From assembly GCA_041946685.1 (NCBI GenBank), contig JBHGAV010000020.1, positions 1-62,316 on the forward strand: a DNA stretch of 62,316 nt. The letters run 5' to 3'. The stretch is from JBHGAV01 sp041946685 (GTDB lineage: Bacteria > Acidobacteriota > Terriglobia > Bryobacterales > Bryobacteraceae). Below, piece by piece: positions 34,605 through 43,856 of the stretch (position 1 is its first letter; every line of letters starts with the position of its first letter). A model generated the notes under the pieces. The model saw nothing but the letters and a program-made list of their open reading frames with translations, ran no database searches and had not been told where the DNA came from. A program made the translations under genes and the position numbers.

Positions 34605-35806
34605 AGATGCTCTATCGCAGAGTGCCAAGAAATGGAGACGAACTCTCCGCGCTTGGATTCGGTTGCATGCGCCTGCCGCAGAAGGATGGCGCGATCGACG
34701 AGCCACGGGCCGTCCGCCAGATACGCCACGCGATCGACCGCGGCGTCAACTACGTCGACACCGCCTGGAACTATCACGGCGGCGAGAGCGAACGGGTTCT
34801 GGGGCGCGCCCTTGCGGGCGGCTATCGGGAGAAGGTGAAGCTCGCCACCAAGTTGCCCGCATGGCTCGTCAAGAGCCCCGAGGACATGGACCGGTTCCTG
34901 AACACCCAGCTCGAGAAGCTCGTCACCAATCACATCGACTACTACATGGTTCACTCGCTCAATGGAGCGGGCTGGCAGGCCATGGACCATCTTGGGGTCA
35001 CCGGGTTTCTTGACCGCGCCTTGCGCGATGGGCGGATCGTCAACGCCGGCTTTTCCTTTCACGGAGCGCCCGAAGAGTTCAAGCCCATCGCCGATGCCTA
35101 CCCCTGGACCTTCTGCCTCATGCAGTACAACTACATGGATGAGCAGAACCAGGCCGGCAAGGCGGGGCTCCAGTACGCGGCGTCCCGGGGCTTGGCGGTC
35201 ATGGTCATGGAGCCGCTGCTTGGGGGAGACCTTGCTCGTCCTTCGCCGCCCCCGGCGGTGGCGAGCATCTTCAGCGAGGCGCGGATTTCCCGGACCCCCG
35301 CCGCATGGGCTCTGCGCTGGATATGGAACCATCCCGAAGTGACCGTGGTGCTTTCGGGAATGAACGAAGAGACTCACCTGGAGGAGAATCTCGCCACCGC
35401 TTCGCAGGCCTATCCCGATTCCCTCACCGCCGGCGAACTTGATTTGATCCGCAGAGCGGCCGAAAAGTACCGGGAGATTCGGAAGGTCGGCTGCACGAGT
35501 TGCGGATACTGTATGCCCTGCCCCAAGGGAGTCGAAATCGCTAAGTGCTTTGAGGTGTACAACAACTTTCACATGTTCGGTCAGGCGCCAGGCATGGCCC
35601 GCTTCCTTTACGTCCTGAATGCGGGCGGCGTGTTCTCGGGAGCGCCCGGCTACGCGTCGCAATGTGAAGAGTGCAAGGACTGTCTGGAAAAGTGCCCGCA
35701 GCTCCTGGACATTCCGAGCTTGCTCAAGCAGGTGGCCGGTGAACTGGAAGCGGAGGATCTGTCCAAGACCGAGGCCATGGTCAGGCAGATGTTGATGCTT
35801 GGCTAA
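34601..35806 (+). CDS. Aldo/keto reductase with C-terminal 4Fe-4S ferredoxin domain
   Basis: This 401-residue protein has an AKR barrel with the catalytic tetrad visible: D and Y in YVDTAWNYHGG near residue 50, K in LATKLP near 84, and H in YMVHSLN near 113. The C-terminal part carries two cysteine clusters, CTSCGYCMPCP and CEECKDCLEKCP, with SPxC-like ferredoxin spacing. Such fused enzymes are widespread in anaerobes and acidobacteria; the iron-sulfur clusters may let ferredoxin rather than NADPH supply electrons. The physiological substrate is unknown. It overlaps the sirtuin gene (ATGA). Confidence 0.92.
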   Translation: MKMLYRRVPRNGDELSALGFGCMRLPQKDGAIDEPRAVRQIRHAIDRGVNYVDTAWNYHGGESERVLGRALAGGYREKVKLATKLPAWLVKSPEDMDRFLNTQLEKLVTNHIDYYMVHSLNGAGWQAMDHLGVTGFLDRALRDGRIVNAGFSFHGAPEEFKPIADAYPWTFCLMQYNYMDEQNQAGKAGLQYAASRGLAVMVMEPLLGGDLARPSPPPAVASIFSEARISRTPAAWALRWIWNHPEVTVVLSGMNEETHLEENLATASQAYPDSLTAGELDLIRRAAEKYREIRKVGCTSCGYCMPCPKGVEIAKCFEVYNNFHMFGQAPGMARFLYVLNAGGVFSGAPGYASQCEECKDCLEKCPQLLDIPSLLKQVAGELEAEDLSKTEAMVRQMLMLG

Positions 35807-35818
35807 GAGGAGCCGGAT

Positions 35819-36268
35819 ATGTTCTCCATGCAGCCGATTGGAGTGGTGAGAAGTCCCTACACGGATACGGGGGAGATCCCCAAAGGCCTGGGCGCGAAGC
35901 ACGAGGTGGAAGGGACCCTGGAGATCCGGCCGGAGTTCGAACCGGGCCTCAGAGACATCGAAGGCTACTCCCACCTCTTCGTCATTTGGGTCTTTCATCG
36001 CTCCGAAGGCTGCGAACTGGTGACAAGCACGCCCGCCGATCACCAGCCGCACGGCGTGTTTTCGACCCGTTCGCCCCGGCGCCCAAACCCGATCGGGTTG
36101 ACCGTGGTCGAACTGCTGGGCCGGGAAGGCCCCGTGCTACGGGTTCGCGGGATTGACATGCTGGACGGAACGCCGATTCTCGACATCAAACCCTATCTCT
36201 CCAGCGTCCCCGCGGAGCGTCTGCACCGCGGCTGGTTGGCCGAGGCCGAATCGCGCGGCGGCGTGTAG
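35819..36268 (+). CDS. trmO: tRNA (N6-threonylcarbamoyladenosine37-N6)-methyltransferase TrmO
   Basis: The 149-residue protein belongs to the TrmO/TsaA (YaeB) beta-barrel SAM methyltransferases. It shows PIGVVRSPY at the start, DIEGYSHLFVIWVFHRSEG, and the RSPRRPNPIGLTVVELL signature near residue 85, ending in DIKPYL. It methylates t6A37 in certain threonine tRNAs. It lacks the C-terminal extension of E. coli TrmO, as many bacterial versions do. It lies 12 bases after the reductase, with AGGAG before the ATG. Confidence 0.95.
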   Translation: MFSMQPIGVVRSPYTDTGEIPKGLGAKHEVEGTLEIRPEFEPGLRDIEGYSHLFVIWVFHRSEGCELVTSTPADHQPHGVFSTRSPRRPNPIGLTVVELLGREGPVLRVRGIDMLDGTPILDIKPYLSSVPAERLHRGWLAEAESRGGV

Positions 36269-36271
36269 GAT

Positions 36272-36303
36272 AATGAAAGCCTCGGCTTATCAAGGCTTTC
36301 ATT
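36272..36303 (+). promoter_or_regulatory. Perfect 11-base inverted repeat before larC
   Basis: AATGAAAGCCT (36272-36282) and AGGCTTTCATT (36293-36303) are exact inverse complements with a ten-base loop. The repeat begins four bases after the trmO stop and ends three bases before the larC ATG. In RNA it would form a hairpin that buries the only AGG upstream of larC; in DNA it could be an operator. No T-run follows, so a terminator is unlikely. Confidence 0.7.
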
Positions 36304-36306
36304 CAC

Positions 36307-37464
36307 ATGAAGATCTGCTACCTGGACGCTTTCTCCGGCATCAGCGGCGACATGCTGGTGGGCGCTCTCGCCGATGCCGGGGCCGATTCGGCCAAGATCA
36401 TCGCCGCCCTGTCTTCCCTCTCAACCGGCGCCGAGTTCGAGTTTGAGAAGACCAAACGCCGGGGCATAGGCGCCACCAAGTTCCACGTCCGCGGCGGCGA
36501 CACGAACAAACACCGGCACTTGCCGCACATCCTCGAGATGATTGCGAAGGCGGATCTGCCCGACCGCGCCAAGCGGAACTCGACGGCCGTCTTCGAGCGC
36601 CTGGCGAAGGAGGAGGCCAAGGTCCATCAGGTGCCCGTCGAGCGCGTGCACTTCCATGAGGTCGGCGCGGTCGATTCCATCGCCGATATCGTCGGCGCCT
36701 GCCTGGGCTTCGAGCTTCTGGGGGTGGAGGAGATCCAGTGCTCCCCGGTGAACACCGGTAGTGGGACGGTGGTGACCGAGCACGGGGTGATGCCGGTTCC
36801 CGCGCCGGCCACGGCGGCGCTTCTGGCTGGTAAGCCCATCTACACCCGCGGGCCGCAGGTGGAACTCACGACCCCCACAGGCGCGGCTCTGGCCGTGACC
36901 CTCGCCTCCCGGTTCGGCCCGCTGCCCGCGATGAATGTCGCCTCGATCGGCTACGGCGCGGGGACCAAGGAGTTCACCGAGCATGCCAACGTTTTGCGTG
37001 TCATGGTCGGTGAGGCGACCGGCGCCAGCGAGGCCGTCACGGTCTCGGTCATCGAAGCCAACATCGACGACATCAGCCCGGAAATCCTGGGCTACGCCAT
37101 GGAGCGCCTGATGGAGGGCGGTGCCCTGGACGTCTCCTTCTCTCCGATTTTCATGAAGAAGAACCGGCCCGGAACCCTGGTTCGTGTGATCACGCGCCCC
37201 GAGGACCAGGAAGCCCTCGCCCGGGTGCTCCTCACCGAGACCTCCACGCTCGGTGTGCGGATCTTCGCCGCCGACCGGCGCTGCCACCACCGCGAGATCG
37301 TGGAAGTCGATACGCCCTACGGGTCTGTCCGCATCAAGGTCTCTGACGCCGGGGGATATGCGCCGGAGTATGAGGACTGCCGGAAGGCCGCCCTCGCTTC
37401 AGGAGCGCCCCTCAAGCAGGTGATGGCGGAGGCGAACCTGGCCTACTGGAAACGGAAACAATGA
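36307..37464 (+). CDS. larC: Nickel-pincer cofactor biosynthesis protein LarC
   Basis: The 385-residue protein begins with YLDAFSGISGDMLVGAL and has the FHEVGAVDSIADIVGA and NIDDISPEILGYAMERL motifs of LarC, the CTP-dependent enzyme that inserts nickel into the pyridinium dithiodicarboxylate pincer cofactor of lactate racemase and relatives. It is one continuous frame, unlike the larC1/larC2 arrangement of lactobacilli, which needs ribosomal frameshifting. No larA, larB or larE is in the window. Its ATG follows the hairpin directly, with no good ribosome site; metG overlaps its stop (ATGA). Confidence 0.92.
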   Translation: MKICYLDAFSGISGDMLVGALADAGADSAKIIAALSSLSTGAEFEFEKTKRRGIGATKFHVRGGDTNKHRHLPHILEMIAKADLPDRAKRNSTAVFERLAKEEAKVHQVPVERVHFHEVGAVDSIADIVGACLGFELLGVEEIQCSPVNTGSGTVVTEHGVMPVPAPATAALLAGKPIYTRGPQVELTTPTGAALAVTLASRFGPLPAMNVASIGYGAGTKEFTEHANVLRVMVGEATGASEAVTVSVIEANIDDISPEILGYAMERLMEGGALDVSFSPIFMKKNRPGTLVRVITRPEDQEALARVLLTETSTLGVRIFAADRRCHHREIVEVDTPYGSVRIKVSDAGGYAPEYEDCRKAALASGAPLKQVMAEANLAYWKRKQ

Positions 37465-39368
37465 GCAAGAAGTATTACCTGACCACTCCCATCTATTACG
37501 TGAACGCCGCGCCGCACATCGGCCACGCCTACACCACCATCGCCGCCGACGCCATACGCCGCTTCAAGCGCATGCAGGGCTATGAGGCGATCCTGACCAC
37601 GGGCACCGACGAGCACGGCCAGAAAGTGGAACGCGCCGCCAAGGCCACCGGCAAGAGCCCCCAGGAGTTCACCGACATCGTCTCGGCCGAGTTCCGGCAT
37701 CAGTGGGAAAGCCTGGGCCTTGCCATTGACCGGTTCAAGCGGACTAGCGACCCCTCGCACCACGAGGTCGTCAAGGACCTCTTTTTGCGCTGCCTGAAGA
37801 ACGGCTACATCGAGAAGGGTTCCTACACCGGGCAGTACTGCGTATTCGACGAGCTTTACGTAAGCGATGCCGGCCCCGGAGATCCGTGTCCCGACTGCGG
37901 CCGACCCACCGAGACGGTCACCGAAGAGAACTACTTCTTCAAGCTCTCGGCCTTCCGCGATCGCCTTCTGGAGCTTTACAAGAACCAGCCCGATTTCATC
38001 CGGCCTGAGACGCGGCGCAACGAGGTTCTGGCGTTCGTCGAGCGTGGGCTGAGCGATCTGTCCATCAGCCGCACGACCATCAAGTGGGGCATCCCGGTCC
38101 CGGCCGAGGGGCCGCACGTGTTCTACGTCTGGTTCGACGCCCTGACCACTTACATGAGCGCCGTGGCGGGCGAGGGGCGCTGGCCGGCCGATTTGCACCT
38201 GATCGGCAAGGAGATTCTGCGCTTCCATGCCGTCTACTGGCCGGCCTTCCTGATGGCCGCCGATCTGCCGCTTCCCAAGCAGGTGTTCGCTCATGGCTGG
38301 CTGCTGTTCGAGCAGGACAAGATGAGCAAGTCCAAGGGCAACATCGTGCGGGCTACCCCCATTCAGCAGGTGGTCGGCGTGGACGCGCTGCGCTACTTCC
38401 TGCTGCGCGAAATCGTCTTCGGGCAGGACGGCAATTTCAGCTATGACGCCTTGGTCGGACGCTACAACTCCGATCTGGCGAACGGCCTTGGCAACCTCGC
38501 CAGCCGGACGCTGACCATGATCCGACAGTACCGCGAAGGCGTGGTTCCGTCCTCCCAGGGCAGCCCGGAGATCGCGGCGCAAGCCGCGGCGGCGATCCAG
38601 AGCGCCGTCGCGGCCTTCGATGCCTTCGAGTTCTCCAAAGGACTCGAGGCGGTATGGGCGCTGCTCGGCGCGGCGGACAAGTACATTGTGGCGCAGGCGC
38701 CCTGGGCCAAGGCCGCCGGGCGTGACGAGACGCTCTACACCGCCGCCGAAGTGTTGCGGATCGTCTGCGTCCTGCTGTATCCCGTCATCCCCGCGTCGGT
38801 TGCGAAGATCTGGGAGCAACTCGGCATGACCGAGCCGCTTGAAGCGGCGCAACTGGAAGGACTGGCGTGGGGCCAGCTCAAGGCCGGTCAGAAGATCGGC
38901 ACGATCGCCGCCGTCTTTCCGCGCATCGACGCCAAACCGGCGATCGAGAAGATGCGCGCGCTCGAAGAGGCGGAGACGGCCCGGCAGGCGGCGCTCCTCG
39001 GCAAGAGCGCGCCCAAGCTGGAGGCGGCGCCCGCCGCCGGCGTCATCACCATCGACGAGTTTGCCAAGGTGGAGATGCGCGTGGGCCTGGTGCGGTCCGC
39101 TGAGCGGGTCAAGGGAGCCGACAAGCTGCTGCATATGCAGATCGACATTGGCGAGCCCGAGCCGCGCAGCATCGTGGCCGGCATCGCCGAGGCTTATTCC
39201 CCCGAGGATATGCTGGGCAGGAGAGTCGTCATCGTGGCGAACCTTCAGCCGCGCAAGCTGCGCGGCCTCATGTCCAACGGCATGATCCTGGCAGCGTCGG
39301 CCGAAGGGGGAAGGCCGGTGCTTGTGACCGTGGTTTCCGACGTACCCCCCGGCACGAGGCTGAAATGA
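37461..39368 (+). CDS. metG: Methionyl-tRNA synthetase
   Basis: The 635-residue class I synthetase has the HIGH motif (PHIGHAYTT near residue 17), a zinc-finger insert with CVFDE ... CPDC near 125, KMSKSKGN near 290, and a C-terminal tRNA-binding EMAP-like domain (VEMRVGLVRSAERVKGADKLL) from about 535. This is the usual dimeric form. It is coupled by four-base overlaps to larC before it and tatD after it, an unusual operon for an essential gene. Confidence 0.98.
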   Translation: MSKKYYLTTPIYYVNAAPHIGHAYTTIAADAIRRFKRMQGYEAILTTGTDEHGQKVERAAKATGKSPQEFTDIVSAEFRHQWESLGLAIDRFKRTSDPSHHEVVKDLFLRCLKNGYIEKGSYTGQYCVFDELYVSDAGPGDPCPDCGRPTETVTEENYFFKLSAFRDRLLELYKNQPDFIRPETRRNEVLAFVERGLSDLSISRTTIKWGIPVPAEGPHVFYVWFDALTTYMSAVAGEGRWPADLHLIGKEILRFHAVYWPAFLMAADLPLPKQVFAHGWLLFEQDKMSKSKGNIVRATPIQQVVGVDALRYFLLREIVFGQDGNFSYDALVGRYNSDLANGLGNLASRTLTMIRQYREGVVPSSQGSPEIAAQAAAAIQSAVAAFDAFEFSKGLEAVWALLGAADKYIVAQAPWAKAAGRDETLYTAAEVLRIVCVLLYPVIPASVAKIWEQLGMTEPLEAAQLEGLAWGQLKAGQKIGTIAAVFPRIDAKPAIEKMRALEEAETARQAALLGKSAPKLEAAPAAGVITIDEFAKVEMRVGLVRSAERVKGADKLLHMQIDIGEPEPRSIVAGIAEAYSPEDMLGRRVVIVANLQPRKLRGLMSNGMILAASAEGGRPVLVTVVSDVPPGTRLK

Positions 39369-40147
39369 GGCTGGTCGACTCCCACTGCCACCTGGACGAC
39401 CCTCAGTTCGAAGCGGATCGCCAGGCAGTGATCGAGCGGGCGCTGGCGGCGGGAGTGGCTTGCCTGCTCTCCATCGGGTCGGGAGACGGCCCGCCGGACC
39501 TGGAGCCGGCGGTCCGGCTGGCCGACGCCCACGAGTGCGTTTGGGCGACTGTAGGTGTTCATCCCCATGAGGCGCGCAAGGCCGGCCCCCAGACGTGGCG
39601 GCGGCTGGCTGAGCTGCTGGCTCATCCTAAGGTGTTGGCTCTCGGGGAGATAGGCCTCGATTACCACTACGACAACTCCCCTCGGGACCAGCAACGGGCG
39701 GCCTTCATCGAGCAACTGGGCATCGCCGCTACCGCTCGGAAGCCCGTCGTCATTCATACCCGGGAAGCCTGGGAAGACACCTGGCGGCTGCTGGACGAGC
39801 ACTGGGCTCCCCGCGGGCTGGGCGGGATCATGCACTGCTTCTCCGGTGGGCCCGATGAGGCCCGGCGCGCCCTGGACATGGGCTTCTACCTTGCCTTTGG
39901 CGGCGTTGTGACCTACCCCAAGGCTAACGATGCGAGGGAAGCGGCCAGGATCACCCCACTGGACCGCCTGCTGATCGAGACCGATGCCCCGTACCTGGCG
40001 CCTGTGCCCTTCCGCGGGAAGCGGAACGAGCCCGCCTACATCGCCGAAACCCTCCTGCAGTTGGCCGAACTCCGCGGCGAGCCCCCTGAAGTCCTTGCCA
40101 AGGCCACCTCCGACAACTTTTTCCTCTTGACCCAGGCCCCCCAATAG
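39365..40147 (+). CDS. tatD: TatD family metal-dependent hydrolase
   Basis: The 260-residue TIM-barrel hydrolase has DSHCHLDD at the N-terminus (HxH metal pair), GEIGLDYHYD near residue 93 with the bridging E, VIHTREA near 128, MHCFSGG near 153 and ETDAPYLAP near 203. TatD enzymes are 3'-5' exonucleases or deoxyribonucleases. The metG-tatD order is common in bacteria. Its start overlaps metG by four bases. It ends the operon. Confidence 0.95.
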   Translation: MRLVDSHCHLDDPQFEADRQAVIERALAAGVACLLSIGSGDGPPDLEPAVRLADAHECVWATVGVHPHEARKAGPQTWRRLAELLAHPKVLALGEIGLDYHYDNSPRDQQRAAFIEQLGIAATARKPVVIHTREAWEDTWRLLDEHWAPRGLGGIMHCFSGGPDEARRALDMGFYLAFGGVVTYPKANDAREAARITPLDRLLIETDAPYLAPVPFRGKRNEPAYIAETLLQLAELRGEPPEVLAKATSDNFFLLTQAPQ

Positions 40148-40156
40148 CCCTATACT
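40127..40156 (+). promoter_or_regulatory. Sigma-70 promoter of the DUF72 gene
   Basis: TTGACC (40127-40132, inside the end of tatD) and TATACT (40151-40156) are 18 bases apart. The start codon lies 35 bases past the -10, preceded by GAGAGAGGG. Confidence 0.75.
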
Positions 40157-40190
40157 GAAGGCGAATAAAAAGCGAACGAGAGAGGGCGTT

Positions 40191-41027
40191 ATGCTGCTAC
40201 CTCCCCCCAGCCTACGTATTGGTCCCTCCGGGTGGGACTACCCCCAATGGCAAGGCGTGGTCTATCCCTCCGGGAACCAAAGGTCATTGCACCCCCTGGA
40301 GTATCTGGCGAAGCACTTCGACGCCGTTGAGATCGTGACGACCTTCGATCGGTTCATCCGGCCCGAGGTGGCGCGTCTTTGGCTCGCGAAGGTATCGCAC
40401 AACCCGGTGTTCCAGTTCACGGCGGTCCTCAATCGCCGATTCACGCACGAACGGTCGCTCGACCCGGCCCAGATCGCAAGGTTCAAGGAAGGGCTCTGGC
40501 CGCTGGTTCGTGCGCGGCGCTTCGGCTGCCTGGTGCTCCAATTTCCCTGGGCCTTTCGCTTCACGAGCGAGAACCGCGAGTTTCTGATCCGGCTCAGGCG
40601 CGCCTTCCACGAGTTCCCCATGGCCGTGGAGATGCGGCACCGCAGTTGGGTTGCGGACGAGGCACTTGGAACGCTCATCGATTACCGGTTGGGCTTCGTC
40701 AACATCGACCAGCCGCCTTACGCCAGCGCAATGCCGCCGTCGGCGCTGGTGACTTCCGGCGTCGCCTATGTGAGGCTGCACGGCCGCGACGCGGGCTATT
40801 GGGCGCGCGAGTTTCGGGGACCGTCGGCGGGCGGGTTGAATGACTACCTCTACTCACCCGCCGAGCTTGCCGAGTGGAAAGCGCGGATTGAGCACGTCCG
40901 CGCCCATGCGGGCACGACTTTCGTGGTCACGGCCAATCCCGCCGCGGGCAAGTCGGTGGTCAACGCGCTGCAACTGGCGGCGCTGCTCAGGGACGCCACG
41001 CCCACGCCGCGGAAAGCGGCGGCCTGA
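40191..41027 (+). CDS. DUF72 domain-containing protein
   Basis: This 278-residue TIM-barrel-like protein belongs to DUF72: LRIGPSGWDYPQWQGVVYP at the start, FDAVEIVTTFDRFIR where most members read VEINSTFYRxP, VEMRHRSW in the middle and VAYVRLHGRD near residue 195. The biochemical role of DUF72 is not established; a link to DNA repair or nucleic-acid metabolism has been suggested for relatives. It has its own promoter and meets the MFS gene tail to tail, five bases apart. Confidence 0.9.
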   Translation: MLLPPPSLRIGPSGWDYPQWQGVVYPSGNQRSLHPLEYLAKHFDAVEIVTTFDRFIRPEVARLWLAKVSHNPVFQFTAVLNRRFTHERSLDPAQIARFKEGLWPLVRARRFGCLVLQFPWAFRFTSENREFLIRLRRAFHEFPMAVEMRHRSWVADEALGTLIDYRLGFVNIDQPPYASAMPPSALVTSGVAYVRLHGRDAGYWAREFRGPSAGGLNDYLYSPAELAEWKARIEHVRAHAGTTFVVTANPAAGKSVVNALQLAALLRDATPTPRKAAA

Positions 41028-41032
41028 CTGCG

Positions 41033-42604
41033 TCAGAGCTCGGCCGGAGGGCCTCCCTTTCCTCCCCGCCGAACGCCCTTCTTCATGAGCAGCACGATCG
41101 GCCCGCAGAGCGCGATGCCGAGACCGATCCAGTGGAAGTTGTCGAGGAACGATAGCAGGGTCGCCTGACGCGTGACGATTCCGTCCAGCACGGCTATGGC
41201 CTGCTGTTGCGCCTGAGGGACGCCTGTCAAAGAGGCCAGCCCTCCCTGCAAGGCCGCCAGCCGCTGCTGGTAGGCGAAATCGTAAGGCGTGGCGTGAGAA
41301 ACAAGCAGCGCCTTGTGCGCCTGTGCGCCGCGTGCGATGAAGGTGGTCGCTAGAGAGATTCCGATCCCGCCGCCCAGGTTGCGCACCAGGTTGTACAGGC
41401 TGGTGGCGTTTCCCATCTGCTCGTTGCGCAGCCTGGCCATGGTCATGGTCATCAGGGGAACCAACGTGAAAGCGATGCCGAAGCCCTGAATCACGTTGAC
41501 GAAGACGATGTTGCCCATGGCAATGTCCAGGTTCAGGTTCCCGAGCAGGTAACTGGAATAAGCGAACAGGCTTGTCCCAACGATGACCAGCCAGCGCGAG
41601 TCCACCACGCCGATCAGGAAACCGACCAGCGGCATGGCGACCAGCGAGCCTATGCCCCGCGGCGTGGTGGCCAGCCCGCTCATCTGGGCGCTGTAGCCCA
41701 TCAGAGTTTGCAGGAAGAGAGGAACCATGGTGACCAGGCTGAACATGCCCGCTCCCACCAGGCCCGTGAGCAGAGTGCCCACCGAGTAGTTGGAGTCCCG
41801 GAACACGCGCAGATCGACCACCGGGCTTTGCGCATGGATCTCGCGCAACAGAAACGCCACCATCGAGCCGCCGGAGATGACCGCCAGCCAGGTGATCCAC
41901 CGGCTCGAGAACCAGTCCTCCTGCTGCCCCTTGTCGAGGACGATCTGAAGCGCGCCCAGCCAGAGGATGAGGGACGCCAGTCCGAATGCGTCGATCCGGC
42001 CCGGTTTCGCGTTGGCGATGTAGGGCGGGTCCTCGACGTTGCGGGCGATCAGCAGGACGGCCAGCACGCCAAACGGAATGTTGATGTTGAACACCCATCG
42101 CCAACTGTAACTGTCGGTCAGCCACCCTCCGAGCGTCGGCCCTATCACCGGGGCGACGACGATCACCACGCCGAACATGGCCATCGCCATGCCTCGCTTG
42201 GAGGGAGGGAAGCTCTCCAGAAGGATGGCCTGGGTCAGAGGCTGCAAGGCTCCGCCGCTCGCGCCCTGGAGTATCCTTGCCAGGATCAAGAAGAGCATGC
42301 TGGGCGCGATCCCGCATAGAAAAGATGCCAGCGTGAACAGGCCTGTGCCGAGCATCATGAGCCGCTTGCGTCCGAAGCGCATCGCCAGCCAGCCGCTGGC
42401 GGGCAACACGATGGCGTTCGCCACCAGGTAGCTGGTCAAGACCCAGGTCGCCTCCTCGGGCGTGGCCGAGAGGCTGCCCGCCATGTGGGGCATGGCGACC
42501 GAGACAATGGTCGTGTCCAGCACCTGCATGAAGGTCGCCAGCGAAACCGATGCCCCGATGACCCACGGGTTGGCCCTGGGCCGCCACTCGGCTGGAGGAT
42601 TCAT
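41033..42604 (-). CDS. MFS drug exporter, DHA2 family (EmrB-like)
   Basis: The 523-residue permease has 14 predicted helices. The DHA2 signatures are present: FMQVLDTTIVSVAMPHMAG in helix 1 (motif D1), GWLAMRFGRKRLMMLG in the loop between helices 2 and 3 (motif A), and APVIGPTLGGWL in helix 5 (motif C of antiporters). It works with the EmrA-like adaptor encoded just upstream, whose stop overlaps its ATG at 42604. The longer open frame has no homology. The substrates are probably hydrophobic drugs or fatty acids. Confidence 0.95.
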   Translation of the reverse strand: MNPPAEWRPRANPWVIGASVSLATFMQVLDTTIVSVAMPHMAGSLSATPEEATWVLTSYLVANAIVLPASGWLAMRFGRKRLMMLGTGLFTLASFLCGIAPSMLFLILARILQGASGGALQPLTQAILLESFPPSKRGMAMAMFGVVIVVAPVIGPTLGGWLTDSYSWRWVFNINIPFGVLAVLLIARNVEDPPYIANAKPGRIDAFGLASLILWLGALQIVLDKGQQEDWFSSRWITWLAVISGGSMVAFLLREIHAQSPVVDLRVFRDSNYSVGTLLTGLVGAGMFSLVTMVPLFLQTLMGYSAQMSGLATTPRGIGSLVAMPLVGFLIGVVDSRWLVIVGTSLFAYSSYLLGNLNLDIAMGNIVFVNVIQGFGIAFTLVPLMTMTMARLRNEQMGNATSLYNLVRNLGGGIGISLATTFIARGAQAHKALLVSHATPYDFAYQQRLAALQGGLASLTGVPQAQQQAIAVLDGIVTRQATLLSFLDNFHWIGLGIALCGPIVLLMKKGVRRGGKGGPPAEL

Positions 42605-43839
42605 TGAACCCTGACCTTGGGGACGACGGACATGCCCGGGCCGAGTTTCAGTCCGGCCGGAGGCGCTTGATCGAAGACGATCTTCACCGGCACCCGCTGC
42701 ACCACCTTGACGTAGTTGCCGCTGGCGTTCTCCGGAGGCAGCAAGCTGAACCGCGCGCCGCTCCCGGCCTGGATGCTCTCGACCCGCCCGCGCAGCCGCT
42801 GGTCGGGGTAGGCGTCGATCCTTACGTCCACCGGCTGGCCGGGGCGCATATGCTCGAGTTGGGTCTCTTTGAAGTTCGCCACCACCCAAGTGCGATCAGA
42901 AACCAGGGCCAACAGGGCTTGGCCCACCTGCACGAAGTTCCCGGGCTGAACGGACTTGCGCGTGATGTAGCCGGAGTCCGGCGCCACAATGCGCGTGTAG
43001 GAAAGGTTGAGCTGCGCCTGCTCCACGGCCGCCCGCTGCTGCTCCACCTGGGCCCGCAAGGAGCGGACATCCGACTCCCGCGCCCGCACCTGCTGCGGGC
43101 CGGCCTGCGCCTCCTTGAGACGCGCTTCCGCCTGCGCAATCTGCTTCTCGGCGATACGCAGGCTGGCTTGCGTCGAAATGCGCACGGCCCTGGCCTGGGC
43201 CAGTTGCGCTTCGGCGGCGGCCACAAGCTGCTTGGCCGCCTCCCAGTTTGCCGCCGTCGCCCGGGCTTCGGTCTGAGAACGGTCCAGCATCTGGCGGCTG
43301 ATCTCGTCCTTCTCGAAGAGGGCGCGATACCGGGTGAGATCCGCTTCGGCGCGCCGGGCCTCGGCCTCGGCGGCGGTCCTGCGCGCCTCGGCCTGCTGCG
43401 CGCCCGCTTGGGCGGCCCTGATATTGGCGTCGTCCTGCTGCAAGCGGGCCTTCAGCACTTCGAGCTGGTCCCGCGCGCCCTCCAGCGCCGCCTGGGCCTG
43501 AAGCTCGACTGCTCCGGTGACGCCGCTCGCCAGCGCCAGGTTGGACTCGGCGCCTCCTTGCTTGGCCAGGATGTCCCCCAGCTTGGCCTGGGCTTCCGCA
43601 AGCCGCGCTTGGTAGTCGGCCGGGTCCAGTTCCACAAGCAGATCGCCCTTATTCACATGCTGGTTCTCGCGAATGTGAACTTGAACCACCTGGCCGGGCA
43701 CCCGCGCGCTGATCTGCGCGATATCGCCGTCGATGAAGGCGTTATCGGTGGACTCAAACGCCTGCGACCGCCAGTAGAAGTAAACACCGACCACCAACCC
43801 GATCAAGATCAGTCCGATGATGATTCTCTTGTTCTTCAT
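42601..43839 (-). CDS. EmrA/HlyD family membrane fusion protein
   Basis: The 412-residue adaptor has a single N-terminal helix (IIIGLILIGLVVGVYFYW), the EmrA-type STDNAFIDGDIAQISARV lipoyl half, a very long coiled coil (about 95-280), and the second half with YTRIVAPDSGYITRKSV. It links the EmrB-like pump to the TolC-like protein. The start is the ATG at 43839, which begins the helix; the frame continues upstream over the tolC gene end without homology. It is the middle gene of a tolC-emrA-emrB operon. Confidence 0.95.
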   Translation of the reverse strand: MKNKRIIIGLILIGLVVGVYFYWRSQAFESTDNAFIDGDIAQISARVPGQVVQVHIRENQHVNKGDLLVELDPADYQARLAEAQAKLGDILAKQGGAESNLALASGVTGAVELQAQAALEGARDQLEVLKARLQQDDANIRAAQAGAQQAEARRTAAEAEARRAEADLTRYRALFEKDEISRQMLDRSQTEARATAANWEAAKQLVAAAEAQLAQARAVRISTQASLRIAEKQIAQAEARLKEAQAGPQQVRARESDVRSLRAQVEQQRAAVEQAQLNLSYTRIVAPDSGYITRKSVQPGNFVQVGQALLALVSDRTWVVANFKETQLEHMRPGQPVDVRIDAYPDQRLRGRVESIQAGSGARFSLLPPENASGNYVKVVQRVPVKIVFDQAPPAGLKLGPGMSVVPKVRVQ

Positions 43840-43856
43840 ACAGCACTCGTCCCCTT

